43,938 bases of DNA from Bacteroidales bacterium (GTDB lineage: Bacteria > Bacteroidota > Bacteroidia > Bacteroidales > P3). The stretch spans positions 1 to 43,938 of the forward strand of contig JAEENM010000133.1 of assembly GCA_016283745.1 (NCBI GenBank). Direction: 5' to 3'. A program made the translations under genes and the position numbers. Below, one piece after another: positions 8,216 through 16,385 of this stretch (position 1 is its first letter; each line of letters opens with the position of its first letter). The notes under the pieces were generated by a model. It made no database searches. It was given only the letters and a program-made list of their open reading frames with translations, and had not been told where the DNA came from.

Positions 8216-9304
8216 ATGGCAAAGGAATTAAAACTGATGAAGGGCAACGAAGCTATTGCCCAAGCAATGATTGCCAGTGGTACGGACGGTTATTTCGGCT
8301 ATCCTATCACCCCGCAGTCTGAAGTTATGGAAACCCTTATGGCCGAAAAGCCTTGGGAAACAACAGGTATGGTAGTGCTGCAAGCCGAAAGCGAAGTGGC
8401 ATCCATCAACATGGTTTACGGCGGCGCCGCAACAGGAAAGAAAGTTGCCACCTCGTCGTCATCGCCGGGAATAAGCCTGATGCAGGAAGGCCTCACCTAC
8501 CTCGCAGGCGCCGAGATACCCTGCCTCGTGGTTAACGTGATGCGTGGCGGCCCCGGATTGGGAACCATCCAACCCTCGCAGTCCGACTACTTCCAGTCCA
8601 CCAAGGGCGGCGGACATGGCGACTACCAGCTGTTCACCCTCGCTCCCGCTTCGGTACAGGAAATGTACGACTTCGTTTTCGAAGCCTGGGACATCGCTTT
8701 CAAATACCGCAACCCCGTGCTGATACTCTCCGACGGTGCTATCGGACAGTGCATGGAGAAACTCTACACCCGCGACAACGTTCCCCGCTGGTCGGAAGAG
8801 AAACGTCGCGAGATGGCTCCTTGGGGCACTTGGGGAAAACCCGCTACCCGCGGCCACAACATCATCACCTCCCTCGAGCTTGACTCGGCAAAACAGGAAG
8901 TGTTCAACCACAAACTGCAAGCCAAATATCAGGAAATGAGAGAGAAAGAATCGCGCTACGAAGAAATCCAGTGCGACGACGCCGAATATCTGTTCGTTGC
9001 CTACGGCTCATCCTCGCGTATATCGATGAAAGCCGTACAGCTGGCACGCGAAAAAGGCATCAAAGCCGGTCTGTTCCGTCCCATCACATTGTTCCCCTTC
9101 CCCGAAAAAGCCCTCGCCCAGAGAGCAAAACAGGTGAAAGGCATACTCAGCGTTGAGATGAGCGCCGGCCAGATGGTGGAAGACGTCCGCCTCGCCACCG
9201 GATGCAGCGTGCACGTGGAACACTTCGGTCGCCTCGGCGGTATGATACCCACCCCGAACGAAGTATTGGAAGCATTAGAAAATCAAATTATTAAAGGAAA
9301 ATAA
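8216..9304 (+). CDS. vorB: 2-oxoacid:ferredoxin oxidoreductase, alpha subunit (VorB/KorA type)
   Basis: The protein has 362 residues. The N-terminal pyrimidine-binding domain shows KGNEAIAQAMIASGTDGYFG and YPITPQSEVMETL, then AGSE-like QAESEVASINMVYGGA and GLGTIQPSQSDYFQ. The C-terminal transketolase-like domain shows YLFVAYGSSSRI and GLFRPITLFPFPEKAL. With the beta and gamma subunits it oxidatively decarboxylates 2-oxoacids with CoA and reduces ferredoxin. Database practice calls this Bacteroidales family VorB (3-methyl-2-oxobutanoate), but 2-oxoglutarate is equally possible. It lies 20 bp after the ferredoxin gene and 3 bp before the beta gene. Confidence 0.9.
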   Translation: MAKELKLMKGNEAIAQAMIASGTDGYFGYPITPQSEVMETLMAEKPWETTGMVVLQAESEVASINMVYGGAATGKKVATSSSSPGISLMQEGLTYLAGAEIPCLVVNVMRGGPGLGTIQPSQSDYFQSTKGGGHGDYQLFTLAPASVQEMYDFVFEAWDIAFKYRNPVLILSDGAIGQCMEKLYTRDNVPRWSEEKRREMAPWGTWGKPATRGHNIITSLELDSAKQEVFNHKLQAKYQEMREKESRYEEIQCDDAEYLFVAYGSSSRISMKAVQLAREKGIKAGLFRPITLFPFPEKALAQRAKQVKGILSVEMSAGQMVEDVRLATGCSVHVEHFGRLGGMIPTPNEVLEALENQIIKGK

Positions 9305-9307
9305 GTC

Positions 9308-10132
9308 ATGAACACAGATATAGTAAAACCCGAAAATTTGGTTTATTCGAGAACCAAGGTTTTAACCGACGCCACAATGCACTACTGCCCGGGCTGCGGC
9401 CACGGCACCACCCACCGTATTGTTGCTGAAGTTATCGAAGAATTAGGAATTCAGGATTCAACCGTAGGCGTAGCTCCCGTAGGATGCTCCGTTCTGGCAT
9501 ACAACTATTTCGACGTGGACTTCCAGGAAGCAGCCCACGGACGTGCCCCCGCTCTGGCCACCGCCATCAAACGTCTCAACCCCCACCTGTCGGTATTCAC
9601 CTACCAAGGCGACGGCGACCTCGCCGCTATCGGAACAGCCGAGACTATCCACGCTGCCAACCGCGGCGAGAACATCACCATGATATTCGTGAACAACGGT
9701 ATCTACGGTATGACCGGCGGTCAGATGGCCCCCACCACCCTTGTGGGAATGAAATCGGCCACCACACCCTACGGCCGTAGAGTGGACCTGAACGGCTACC
9801 CCCTGCGTATAACCGAGATTTTGGCCACACTGCCCGGCACCTGCTTCGTGAGCCGCCAGAGCGTGCACACCCCCGCAGCCGTGCGCAAAGCCAAAAAAGC
9901 TATCCGTCAGGCATTTGAGAACCAGCAGCAGAAAAAAGGCCTTTCCTTCGTAGAGATAGTCTCCAACTGCAACTCCGGCTGGAAAATGACTCCAGTACAA
10001 GCCAACAAATGGATGGAAGAGAACATGTTCCCCAACTACCCCATCGGCGACATCAAGGTCGACGGCAAGATAGTTGAAGGCATCGGCACCGACCGCCTCG
10101 TTGTCGACCACCCGCTCACAGTAGTTCAATAA
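9308..10132 (+). CDS. 2-oxoacid:ferredoxin oxidoreductase, beta subunit (TPP-binding)
   Basis: The protein has 274 residues. The thiamine-pyrophosphate site is clear: CPGCGHGTTHRIVAEV at the N-terminus, then GDGDLAAIG followed about 30 residues later by VNNGIYGMTGGQMAPTT, the GDG...N TPP/Mg motif. It is the KorB type, which lacks a built-in iron-sulfur domain and relies on the separate ferredoxin gene at 7977. Together with alpha and gamma it forms the catalytic core in the cytoplasm. Confidence 0.92.
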   Translation: MNTDIVKPENLVYSRTKVLTDATMHYCPGCGHGTTHRIVAEVIEELGIQDSTVGVAPVGCSVLAYNYFDVDFQEAAHGRAPALATAIKRLNPHLSVFTYQGDGDLAAIGTAETIHAANRGENITMIFVNNGIYGMTGGQMAPTTLVGMKSATTPYGRRVDLNGYPLRITEILATLPGTCFVSRQSVHTPAAVRKAKKAIRQAFENQQQKKGLSFVEIVSNCNSGWKMTPVQANKWMEENMFPNYPIGDIKVDGKIVEGIGTDRLVVDHPLTVVQ

Positions 10133-10154
10133 CCCATTAAAAATTATCGAAAAA

Positions 10155-10709
10155 ATGACAGAAGAAATCATAATAGCCGGTTTTGGAGGACAAGGCGTCC
10201 TCTCTATGGGCAAAATATTGGCCTACTCCGGAGCAATGCAAGACAAGGAAGTTAGCTGGATGCCCTCCTATGGTCCCGAAATGCGCGGCGGCACAGCCAA
10301 CGTGTCCGTCATCATCAGCGACGAACGCATAAGCTCGCCCATCATCAACCATTTCGACACCGCTATCATCCTCAACCAACAGTCGTTGGACAAATTCGAA
10401 CAGAGTGTGAAACCCGGCGGCGTGCTGCTGTACGACCCCAACGGAATCACCAAAGAACCCACCCGCAAGGACATCAACATCTACAAAGTGGCTGCCACCG
10501 AAAAGGCTGCAGAACTTGGCATGGCAAAAGTGTTCAACATGATTGTGCTGGGCGCTTTCCTGCAGGTGAAACCCGTGGTTACCGAAGAGTTCATCGAAAA
10601 AGGTCTGAAGAAATCACTGCCCGAACGTCACCACAAACTCATACCCGAAAACCTGAAAGCCGTTCAGACCGGTAAGGAGATTGTGCAGACCGTACAGACT
10701 GTGAAATAA
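10155..10709 (+). CDS. 2-oxoacid:ferredoxin oxidoreductase, gamma subunit
   Basis: The protein has 184 residues. It begins IIIAGFGGQGVLSMGKILAY and continues with WMPSYGPEMRGGTANVSV, the signatures of the gamma (CoA-binding) domain. It is the last gene of the operon and is followed 21 bp later by an intrinsic terminator. Gene order delta-alpha-beta-gamma is the usual Bacteroidales order. Confidence 0.92.
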   Translation: MTEEIIIAGFGGQGVLSMGKILAYSGAMQDKEVSWMPSYGPEMRGGTANVSVIISDERISSPIINHFDTAIILNQQSLDKFEQSVKPGGVLLYDPNGITKEPTRKDINIYKVAATEKAAELGMAKVFNMIVLGAFLQVKPVVTEEFIEKGLKKSLPERHHKLIPENLKAVQTGKEIVQTVQTVK

Positions 10710-10730
10710 AACTTTTTTCACAATAACCGA

Positions 10731-10767
10731 AAGACGGACTTCCACTCGGAAGCCCGTCTTTTTTTTT
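10731..10767 (+). terminator. Intrinsic terminator after the oxidoreductase operon
   Basis: AAGACGGaCTTCC / GGAAGcCCGTCTT form a 12-pair stem with one A-C mismatch and an ACTC tetraloop, followed by a run of nine T. Confidence 0.88.
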
Positions 10768-10831
10768 GTTTTTTCGACAACGGATTGCACGAATTGGCAC
10801 GGATTTTGCCGTTTATATATAATTGATATCT

Positions 10832-11158
10832 ACATGCTTTTGCCCCTTCGGGGCGATTTTTGCGAATCCTCGCAATTTCCACGACGATGTCCGCGTAACC
10901 CGTATTTCCCGTGGACGTTGCCCACGGCTACCCCCAATTCCCGTGGACGTTGTCCGCGGCTGACGGATTTATGCCCTTTCAGGGCGTTTTTCGGATGAGT
11001 ACGCCCCGAAGGGGCAGCCATCCATTAGCATAGGGCAACGCCCTATTGAAAATGACGGGCGTATAATACATAATCGCCCCGAAGGGGCAAAACCGACTAA
11101 CCCATGGCAACGTCATGGGATAAGGCAACGCCGTAGGATGATGGAGGCAACGCCGTAG
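10832..11158. repeat. Left palindrome array of the RAYT element
   Basis: Successive short hairpins: GCCCC-TTC-GGGGC (10842-10854), TTGCGA-ATCC-TCGCAA (10860-10875), two CCGTGG...CCACGG-type units (about 10908-10958), GCCCT-TTC-AGGGC (about 10973-10985), GCCCC-GAA-GGGGC (about 11003-11015 and 11076-11088), ATAGGGC-AAC-GCCCTAT (about 11030-11046) and CCCATG...CATGGG (about 11100-11119). GGCAACGCCGTAG follows twice (11124-11136 and 11146-11158). No protein-coding signal is seen here. Confidence 0.8.
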
Positions 11159-11240
11159 AACCACACAATAATAACAAGGGTTGGCCGTTATATAAATGAT
11201 TAAGGCGAATAAAACAATCCCGGGAGAAAAAAACAAAAAA

Positions 11241-11696
11241 ATGGCACAATCGCTTTGTAAAATATATTTGCATGTCGTATTCCATGTAAAGAATACCAGC
11301 CCCGTCGTCAAAGATGAACATCTGGAACAATTGCACAACTACATTGGGGCACTTGTGAACACTACCGGCTGTCAGGTGCTGTGCGTTGGTGGCATCGACA
11401 ACCACATTCACGCTCTGCTACTTTTCTCACGCACGGAAACCATAGCACATGTGGTAGAAGAGATGAAACGCAACAGCAGCCGATGGATAAAGACACTCTC
11501 GCCATATTATGAAAATTTTGCTTGGCAAGGTGGCTATGGTGTGTTCTCCGTAAGCCAGTCGCAGGTTGACACGGTTGTCAAATACATCAAAAACCAAGCA
11601 AAACACCATAAAAAACAGAACTTCGAAGAGGAGTATCTGGAATTTTTACGGTTGTATAAAATTGATTACGATGAACGTTATGTTTTTTCCGATTGA
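11241..11696 (+). CDS. REP-associated (IS200-like) tyrosine transposase, Y1 HUH family
   Basis: The protein has 151 residues from the ATG at 11241. An upstream in-frame start at 11196 is possible but less like the family. The HUH metal motif is HIH at residues 55-57 and the nucleophilic tyrosine is Tyr115 in VVKYIKNQAKHH. The WQGGYGVFSVS and IDYDERYVF segments are typical of Bacteroidota single-domain Y1 transposases. All catalytic residues are present, so the enzyme is probably active. It cuts and joins single-stranded DNA at hairpins, and here it lies between arrays of candidate substrate hairpins. There is no TnpB partner. Confidence 0.88.
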   Translation: MAQSLCKIYLHVVFHVKNTSPVVKDEHLEQLHNYIGALVNTTGCQVLCVGGIDNHIHALLLFSRTETIAHVVEEMKRNSSRWIKTLSPYYENFAWQGGYGVFSVSQSQVDTVVKYIKNQAKHHKKQNFEEEYLEFLRLYKIDYDERYVFSD

Positions 11697-11698
11697 CG

Positions 11699-11880
11699 AC
11701 ATGCTTTTGCCCCTTCGGGGCGAATCATGCGAATCCTCGCAATTCCCACGGACGATGTCCGTGGTTACCCGTATTTCCCGTGGACGTTGCCCACGGCTGA
11801 CGGATTTATGCCCTTTCAGGGCGTAGAGGACACACACGCCCCGCAGGGGCAACACCGATTAACCCATGGCAACGCCGTAG
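11699..11880. repeat. Right palindrome array of the RAYT element
   Basis: A shorter direct copy of the left array: GCCCC-TTC-GGGGC, TGCGAATCCTCGCA, a perfect CCACGGAC-GAT-GTCCGTGG, CCGTGG...CCACGG, GCCCT-TTC-AGGGC, GCCCC-GCA-GGGGC, then CCCATGGCAACGCCGTAG ending at 11880. The third GGCAACGCCGTAG copy is at 11868-11880. Confidence 0.8.
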
Positions 11881-11944
11881 GGAAAAAAACAAAAGAAACA
11901 AAAAACACATATTAAAAAAGCCCACATTATGTCAATCATAAAGA

Positions 11945-12862
11945 ATGACGGTTTCTATTTTTTTTGAGTGGAATAACGGCCAAAAATCATCACTCATAAT
12001 GGATAAAAGGGTGGAGGCTATTATAGAATATGTGAATTCACACAATATTCTCTCTTTGACCATTCAACCACATATGCATGATGTTATAGATTGTCCAGAC
12101 GTTATCTTGCATGAGATAACTGATTTAGGTTTTTTGGAACGCATGCCCAATTTGACGGAAATTGCCATTATGGATGTAGCGGATTGTGATGTGGGTGGTT
12201 TGTACAGTCTGAAAAACCTCAGGTCTTTAACAATCTCAAATTGCACAAATAATTCATCGAAGAATGTCCGTGTCGATTTTTCAAAATTTGATAAACTTGC
12301 AGAATTATCGACGGATTGGTTCGACAAAGGCTTTGATATTTTCAAGAATTCTGAACTTATTTCTGCCGCCATTTATAAATATCGTCCACAAAATCAAGAT
12401 TTTTCGGAGCTGCCATTGCCCAAAAACATCAAGAATCTAGAATTGGTGCAATCTAATATCAGCAGTCTGAACGGAGCTCAATGCGACTCCCTTGAAAAAT
12501 TGGAACTTTTCTATTGTCCTAAACTGGAAACCCTAAACGGGATAACTGCTTTCTCGAGACACTTGCAAAGGCTGATGATATAGAACGCTGTCCATCTGAC
12601 TGGATACGAAGATATTACATGTTGCAAATCTTTGGAAAGCGTGGTGTTCGCCAATTGTGGAAATATTGGCTCTTTGAATTGGGTGAAATCCATGGAAAAA
12701 TTATCTCATTTTGTTTTGGAAAAGACGGTTGTCGAAGACGGAGATATGAAAAACCTACTGACAATCGACAAAGTGGCGTTTACAAACAAACAGCATTACA
12801 ACTGTAAATGTAGGATTGGCAAACGAGCCGACTGGGGGTATGAAATAGTCCCAAACGATTAG
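11945..12862 (+). pseudogene. Leucine-rich-repeat protein gene interrupted by an in-frame TAG
   Basis: Reading from ATG 11945 gives 212 residues with irregular leucine-rich repeats (for example LGFLERMPNLTEIAI, LKNLRSLTISNC, IKNLELVQSNISSLNG, LEKLELFYCPKLETLNG). The frame stops at TAG 12581-12583 and then continues without shift to TGT-rich LRR-like sequence (ITCCKSLESVVFANC, IGSLNWVKSMEKL) ending at TAG 12860-12862. The whole reads as one protein of about 305 residues with a single nonsense codon. The gene is more AT-rich than its neighbours and lies between the RAYT element and a secreted-protein gene, so transfer is likely. TAG ends rpsI in this genome, so readthrough is not the default explanation. 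Function unknown. Confidence 0.7.
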
Positions 12863-12909
12863 TTAACCCATTGCACATGATTTTTCTCTAACTTTCAAAT
12901 TTTATTTTG

Positions 12910-12917
12910 TATCTTTG
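12910..12917 (+). promoter_or_regulatory. Promoter -7 box for the 12959 gene
   Basis: TATCTTTG at 12910-12917, 42 bp before the ATG. No TTTG at the standard distance. Confidence 0.65.
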
Positions 12918-12958
12918 CAGACGTAAATACTATTGCGTTACACAAAAAAAACAGTAAT

Positions 12959-14437
12959 ATGAAGAAAAACGCCCTCATTTTATGTATAGTAATGGCTTTT
13001 GCTATGGTTCAGACGGTCTTTTCGCAGGATGTCACTTTGAGATTTACCAGTGCAAAGACTGATGGCACATACGTGCGTTTGGACTCGGTGACGGTGCAAA
13101 ACACAAATCGATCGTGGAGCGAAACTGTTGTTTACCCCGACACGGTTCTGAATCTCCAAATGGCAGGGATTTTTTCGGCACAAGCCAGTGCAACAGACAT
13201 TGTAGCGTACCCCAACCCCTTCAACGGCACTACCAATGTGGCCGTAACCATGCCACAAAGCAGCGATGCTATGGTGCAGGTGTTCAATCTCGCCGGACAG
13301 AAAGTTCTGGAGCGTGCCATGAAACTTGAATCGGGCGAAAACCTCTTCGAAGTACGTCTGCAGGAACCTCAGGCGTATCTGTTGTCAATAACCACCACTC
13401 ATGGCTGCAGAACCATAAAATTGCTCAACCGTAATGCTGGCGGAGGAAACAGTTTGTCGTTTCGAGGCAACGGAAACATTCAGGAAAAACTCCACACCTC
13501 GCAACCTTTTCAGGATAGAGATGTGTTGAGAATAATTGGATATGCGACAGAAAACAACAGTGTTGTTACTAGTAGAGAAGTGCTACAAGAACTGTTTGTA
13601 AGCCATAATTACACTTTGGTTTTCGGTATGACATCTGTTCCGGTGGGAGATGAGGAATATTTTTTCTCTGTTGGACCCAATAGGCATGTGCTTATTTCCA
13701 GTGGTAACTTGCAATACACCACTAATGGCACTCATACCGTGGCAGGTGGCGGCGCAGACATTGGTACTTGGCGTTTTGCTCCAAACCCTTGGGATGTTAT
13801 AGGAAACGCTAACAGCAACATTTCCTCAAACAACACTTCTTGGATAGACCTTTTTGGTTGGGGGACAAGTGGATACAATAATAAATATCCATATATGACA
13901 AGCGTAAATAGCATCGACTATGGTAATGGATATTATGATATAGCAAACACTAACTACGACTGGGGTGTTTACAATGCCATCTCCAACGGTGGCAACCAGC
14001 CAGGACTTTGGCGCACATTGACCCAATCCGAGTGGCTATATCTACTTAATTACCGCAGCACAAATTCCGGTATACGTTACGCGAAAGCAACTTTGAACAA
14101 TGTGTCTGGTCTGATAATAGTGCCCGACGATTGGGAAACCTCAACATATACCCTTAATAGTACAAACGACACCAGTGCAGCTTTTTCGGCCAATATTATC
14201 ACTACTTCGCAATGGCCGGTGTTGGAGGTTGCCGGTTGTGTATTCCTGCCTGTCGCTGGTTATCGATATTACACAACAGTGTTCTTGCCTAGTACCAACG
14301 GCGACTATTGGACGGCCACATACTACGACGAGTACTCTTCCTACTTTATGAATATCATTGCCAGCAATGTTAATTCTTTCTCAAATCATGGCCGTTATTT
14401 TGGGCGTTCTGTCCGCCTTGTACAAGATGTGCCTTAA
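12959..14437 (+). CDS. Secreted protein with an N-terminal-half T9SS-like domain and a C-terminal Fib_succ_major-like domain
   Basis: The protein has 492 residues. A signal peptide covers about 1-22. Residues 82-157 read as a type A T9SS sorting beta-domain: YPNPFNGTTNVAV, VQVFNLAGQKVLER, a SGEN turn, YLLSITT and a final RTIKLL. In cargo proteins that domain is normally the very C-terminus, but here it is followed by over 330 residues. From about 225 the protein resembles the lipoprotein at 6115: SSGNLQYTTNG, WRFAPNPWDV, WIDLFGWGTSGYN, YDWGVYNAI, WRTLTQSEWLYLLNYR, and the terminal YWTATYYD...FGRSVRLV typical of Fib_succ_major domains. It is probably secreted or surface-exposed. Enzymatic activity is not suggested. 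Confidence 0.82.
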   Translation: MKKNALILCIVMAFAMVQTVFSQDVTLRFTSAKTDGTYVRLDSVTVQNTNRSWSETVVYPDTVLNLQMAGIFSAQASATDIVAYPNPFNGTTNVAVTMPQSSDAMVQVFNLAGQKVLERAMKLESGENLFEVRLQEPQAYLLSITTTHGCRTIKLLNRNAGGGNSLSFRGNGNIQEKLHTSQPFQDRDVLRIIGYATENNSVVTSREVLQELFVSHNYTLVFGMTSVPVGDEEYFFSVGPNRHVLISSGNLQYTTNGTHTVAGGGADIGTWRFAPNPWDVIGNANSNISSNNTSWIDLFGWGTSGYNNKYPYMTSVNSIDYGNGYYDIANTNYDWGVYNAISNGGNQPGLWRTLTQSEWLYLLNYRSTNSGIRYAKATLNNVSGLIIVPDDWETSTYTLNSTNDTSAAFSANIITTSQWPVLEVAGCVFLPVAGYRYYTTVFLPSTNGDYWTATYYDEYSSYFMNIIASNVNSFSNHGRYFGRSVRLVQDVP

Positions 14438-14478
14438 TTGGATTCTTTACTATCTGGCAAAACGTGTAATACATACTC

Positions 14479-14523
14479 GCCCCAAAGGGGCATAACCGAC
14501 CACCCCATGGCGTTGCCATGGGG
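14479..14523. repeat. Solo copy of RAYT-type palindromes (REPIN-like pair)
   Basis: GCCCC-AAA-GGGGC (14479-14491), then ATAACCGACCA, then a 9-bp perfect hairpin CCCCATGGC-GTT-GCCATGGGG (14503-14523). The left RAYT array carries the same order at 11076-11119 (GCCCCGAAGGGGC, AAAACCGACTA, CCCATGG...CATGGG). It lies 42 bp after the 12959 gene stop and may also stabilise its mRNA end. Confidence 0.75.
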
Positions 14524-14637
14524 TGATAGCGACATCGCCACAGCACAAGTCATAGTCCTTACACCAATTGGGACTTCTAAATTCCTAAAGAAAAAACATT
14601 TTTCACTGCAAAATCCCCACTATTCACAAAAAAATCG

Positions 14638-14645
14638 TATCTTTG
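14638..14645 (+). promoter_or_regulatory. Promoter -7 box for the 14675 gene
   Basis: TATCTTTG at 14638-14645, 29 bp before ATG 14675. It supports that internal start over longer in-frame extensions reaching 14438. Confidence 0.7.
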
Positions 14646-14674
14646 CAGTTTTAATTTTCGTAACAAAAAAAGCA

Positions 14675-15049
14675 ATGAAAGTACCAGAACATTACTACGA
14701 CGAGATTTTCGACTTTGCGGGACAGTGGGACGTGCCCTCGCGCTGCGGCCTGAAAATCCGCGACTACAACGGCAAAAAGATAATCATCGTTACCGAACTG
14801 TATCAGGAAAACACCGGCACCTCGGTAACCTACAACGGCGCCTCGCTGGCCGAGCAGATTTGCCAAGCCAAAGGAATTTCCACCGACAATATGATTTATA
14901 TCGAGTGCAACCCCGACACCAACTCCAAACTTTCGTTCTACGACGAGGAGTTTTTCGAGGTCTCTTTCGAAAAAAACGACGAGGGACACCTCTGCCAGCC
15001 CACATACCGGCAACTAGCCCCCGAAATCATCAAAGAATATGGCATATAA
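14675..15049 (+). CDS. Conserved hypothetical protein, 124 aa
   Basis: The protein has 124 residues, is soluble and has no signal peptide or transmembrane segment. It begins MKVPEHYYDEIFDFAGQWD and has a mixed alpha/beta pattern (KKIIIVTELYQ, SLAEQICQAKGI, MIYIECNPDTN, LSFYDEEFFEVSF). I recall similar sequences as hypothetical proteins in Bacteroidales but no function. The longer in-frame start at 14438 would read through the RAYT-type repeat and the promoter, so 14675 is chosen. It overlaps the start of the esterase gene by 11 bp, so the two are probably co-translated. Confidence 0.75.
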   Translation: MKVPEHYYDEIFDFAGQWDVPSRCGLKIRDYNGKKIIIVTELYQENTGTSVTYNGASLAEQICQAKGISTDNMIYIECNPDTNSKLSFYDEEFFEVSFEKNDEGHLCQPTYRQLAPEIIKEYGI

Positions 15050-15935
15050 CTATAAACGAAAACTCTTTATGTCCATCCTCTCTTTCATAATCAGTTCCGT
15101 AGCCTTCCATGCCTTTGGGCAGGACACTATAGTGAAACTGTGGAAAGACGTGGACGGAGCCTACGAAGGCAAACAGCGACGCCCCGAGTTGAGGGTGTTC
15201 TACCCCAAAAACGGTGTAAACACCGGCACCTGCATGCTGATATGCCCCGGCGGCAGCTACCACCATCTGGCACTGAAAAGCGAAGGTAAGGAGGTGGCCG
15301 AATGGTTTGCCAACCAAGGGGTTACAGCCTTTGTGCTGCGCTATCGCGTGGGCTATTATGGCAACCACCAGCCCGCCATGATTGAGGATTTCCAGCGCGC
15401 CATGCAGATAATTCGCCAAAACGCCGACTTTTTCCATATCAATCCCGACAAAGTAGGGGCCATAGGCTTTTCGGCCGGCGGACATCTGGTAACCCACGGA
15501 GGCATACTGGCCGACAGCCGATACCTCAAAGCCAAGGGCATCGACTGCAAGGTGAGCACACGCCCCAATTTTGTGGTTCCGGTGTACCCTGTGGTTTCCA
15601 TGCAGGACAGCATAGTGCACCAGCGCTCGCGCAAAAACCTGCTTACCGAACACTACACCAAGGAGTTGCAGGACCGTTTCTCGCTCGAACTACAAATCCC
15701 TGCCGATATGCCACCCGTCTTTCTTGTGGCCTGCAAGGACGACCCCGTGGTGGACTACCGCAACAGCGTGGCACTGCACAACGCGCTGAAAGACAAAGGC
15801 ATAAAAGCCGAGTTCCATCTTTTCAACGAGGGCGGCCACGGTTTCGGCGTTGCTCGTACCAAATCCGACGAAACCAAGGACTGGCAACTGAAACTCAAGG
15901 ATTGGATGATAGAAAACAATTTCTTGACGAAATAA
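15039..15935 (+). CDS. Secreted alpha/beta hydrolase (acetyl-xylan-esterase-like)
   Basis: The protein has 298 residues. A basic n-region (YKRKLF), hydrophobic stretch and AFGQD cleavage region form a signal peptide. The hydrolase fold is clear: oxyanion-loop segment CPGGSYHH, nucleophile elbow GFSAGGHL, acid in CKDDPVVDY and catalytic histidine in NEGGHGFG. This is the esterase/lipase subgroup often acting on acetylated or feruloylated polysaccharides in gut Bacteroidota. The substrate is inferred only. The start overlaps the end of the 124-aa gene; an internal ATG at 15069 would also keep most of the signal peptide. Confidence 0.85.
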   Translation: MAYNYKRKLFMSILSFIISSVAFHAFGQDTIVKLWKDVDGAYEGKQRRPELRVFYPKNGVNTGTCMLICPGGSYHHLALKSEGKEVAEWFANQGVTAFVLRYRVGYYGNHQPAMIEDFQRAMQIIRQNADFFHINPDKVGAIGFSAGGHLVTHGGILADSRYLKAKGIDCKVSTRPNFVVPVYPVVSMQDSIVHQRSRKNLLTEHYTKELQDRFSLELQIPADMPPVFLVACKDDPVVDYRNSVALHNALKDKGIKAEFHLFNEGGHGFGVARTKSDETKDWQLKLKDWMIENNFLTK

Positions 15936-15940
15936 CATCC

Positions 15941-15961
15941 GTTTCCCGTCGTGTCGGATTT
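15941..15961 (+). repeat. Left copy of a 21-bp inverted repeat
   Basis: GTTTCCCGTCGTGTCGGATT plus T is the reverse complement of 17200-17220 at 20 of 21 positions (the fifth base differs). The pair brackets 15941-17220, which holds two immunity-like membrane ORFs. It starts 6 bp after the esterase stop. Confidence 0.75.
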
Positions 15962-16047
15962 ATTGCCAATGGCAATGAGCTAAAGGTGAAGAACTGCCAG
16001 TGCAGTTTCGATAGCGAAGCGGAGAATACCAAATCCGCCGCAACTGG
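15962..16047. repeat. Hairpin-repeat segment (copy A of the CAGTG-loop family)
   Basis: ATTGCC-AAT-GGCAAT hairpin (15962-15976), then AACTG...CAGTT around the CAGTG loop (15992-16007), then TTTCGATAGCGAAGCGGAGA and AAATCCGCCGCAACTGG (16031-16047). The last two blocks recur in the same order near 39373-39416. One frame across it stays open and ends in TAG 16071-16073 just before the next ATG, so it could be read as a toxin tail, but the match to non-coding repeat DNA at 39357-39522 argues for a repeat. Confidence 0.7.
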
Positions 16048-16073
16048 ACAACTGAAATTTTGGAGGCAATAGA

Positions 16074-16385
16074 ATGATACTTATTTGTTTTATAATAAAT
16101 TTTGTCATAAGTTTGACGATTCTCCTCTTTATCAGAAAAGGAAAAATAGTAAACCATTCCCGTGTTTTGAAAGTTATTAATATTATACATATCGCATTGC
16201 TATTATTGTTATTTGTGGGATTATTTATAATAGTATTTTTTGACATGTTATTTGAATCAATAACAATAGTGAATGATGGTAGAACATTCGGGTTCTTAAT
16301 AACATTTTTATATATTTGTGTTGGTTCTGTCACTTTTTTAAGCAATGCTGTTTTTTTATTATCAAATTTACTTTCTAAAAAATAG
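16074..16385 (+). CDS. Small membrane protein, immunity-like, 103 aa
   Basis: The protein has 103 residues and is very hydrophobic, with three predicted transmembrane helices (about 2-19, 36-58 and 75-97) and a short basic end. Base composition is far more AT-rich than the flanking core genes. Size, topology and position in a patch with Rhs debris fit an orphan immunity gene of a polymorphic toxin system. No family was recognised, so immunity is inference from context only. Confidence 0.55.
   Translation: MILICFIINFVISLTILLFIRKGKIVNHSRVLKVINIIHIALLLLLFVGLFIIVFFDMLFESITIVNDGRTFGFLITFLYICVGSVTFLSNAVFLLSNLLSKK

Larger units (their letters stand above)
10832..11880 (+). mobile_element. RAYT element: transposase between two arrays of palindromic repeats
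   Basis: The single transposase gene at 11241-11696 is bracketed by two related palindrome arrays in the same orientation, 10832-11158 and 11699-11880. Both start with ACATGCTTTTGCCCCTTCGG and run through the same order of hairpins. This matches REP-associated tyrosine transposases, which process short palindromes as single-stranded DNA. Exact ends and any target duplication were not determined; the limits given are those of the recognisable repeats. Confidence 0.65.

Noticed and set aside
11945-12862. TAG recoding to an amino acid
   Set aside because: rpsI ends in TAG, and its protein has normal length, so TAG is a stop here. A nonsense mutation in the LRR gene is simpler.
15956-16073. Toxin C-terminal tail ending just before the membrane ORF at 16074
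   Set aside because: The open frame runs through repeat DNA that also occurs in non-coding form at 39373-39416, so the frame is probably accidental.
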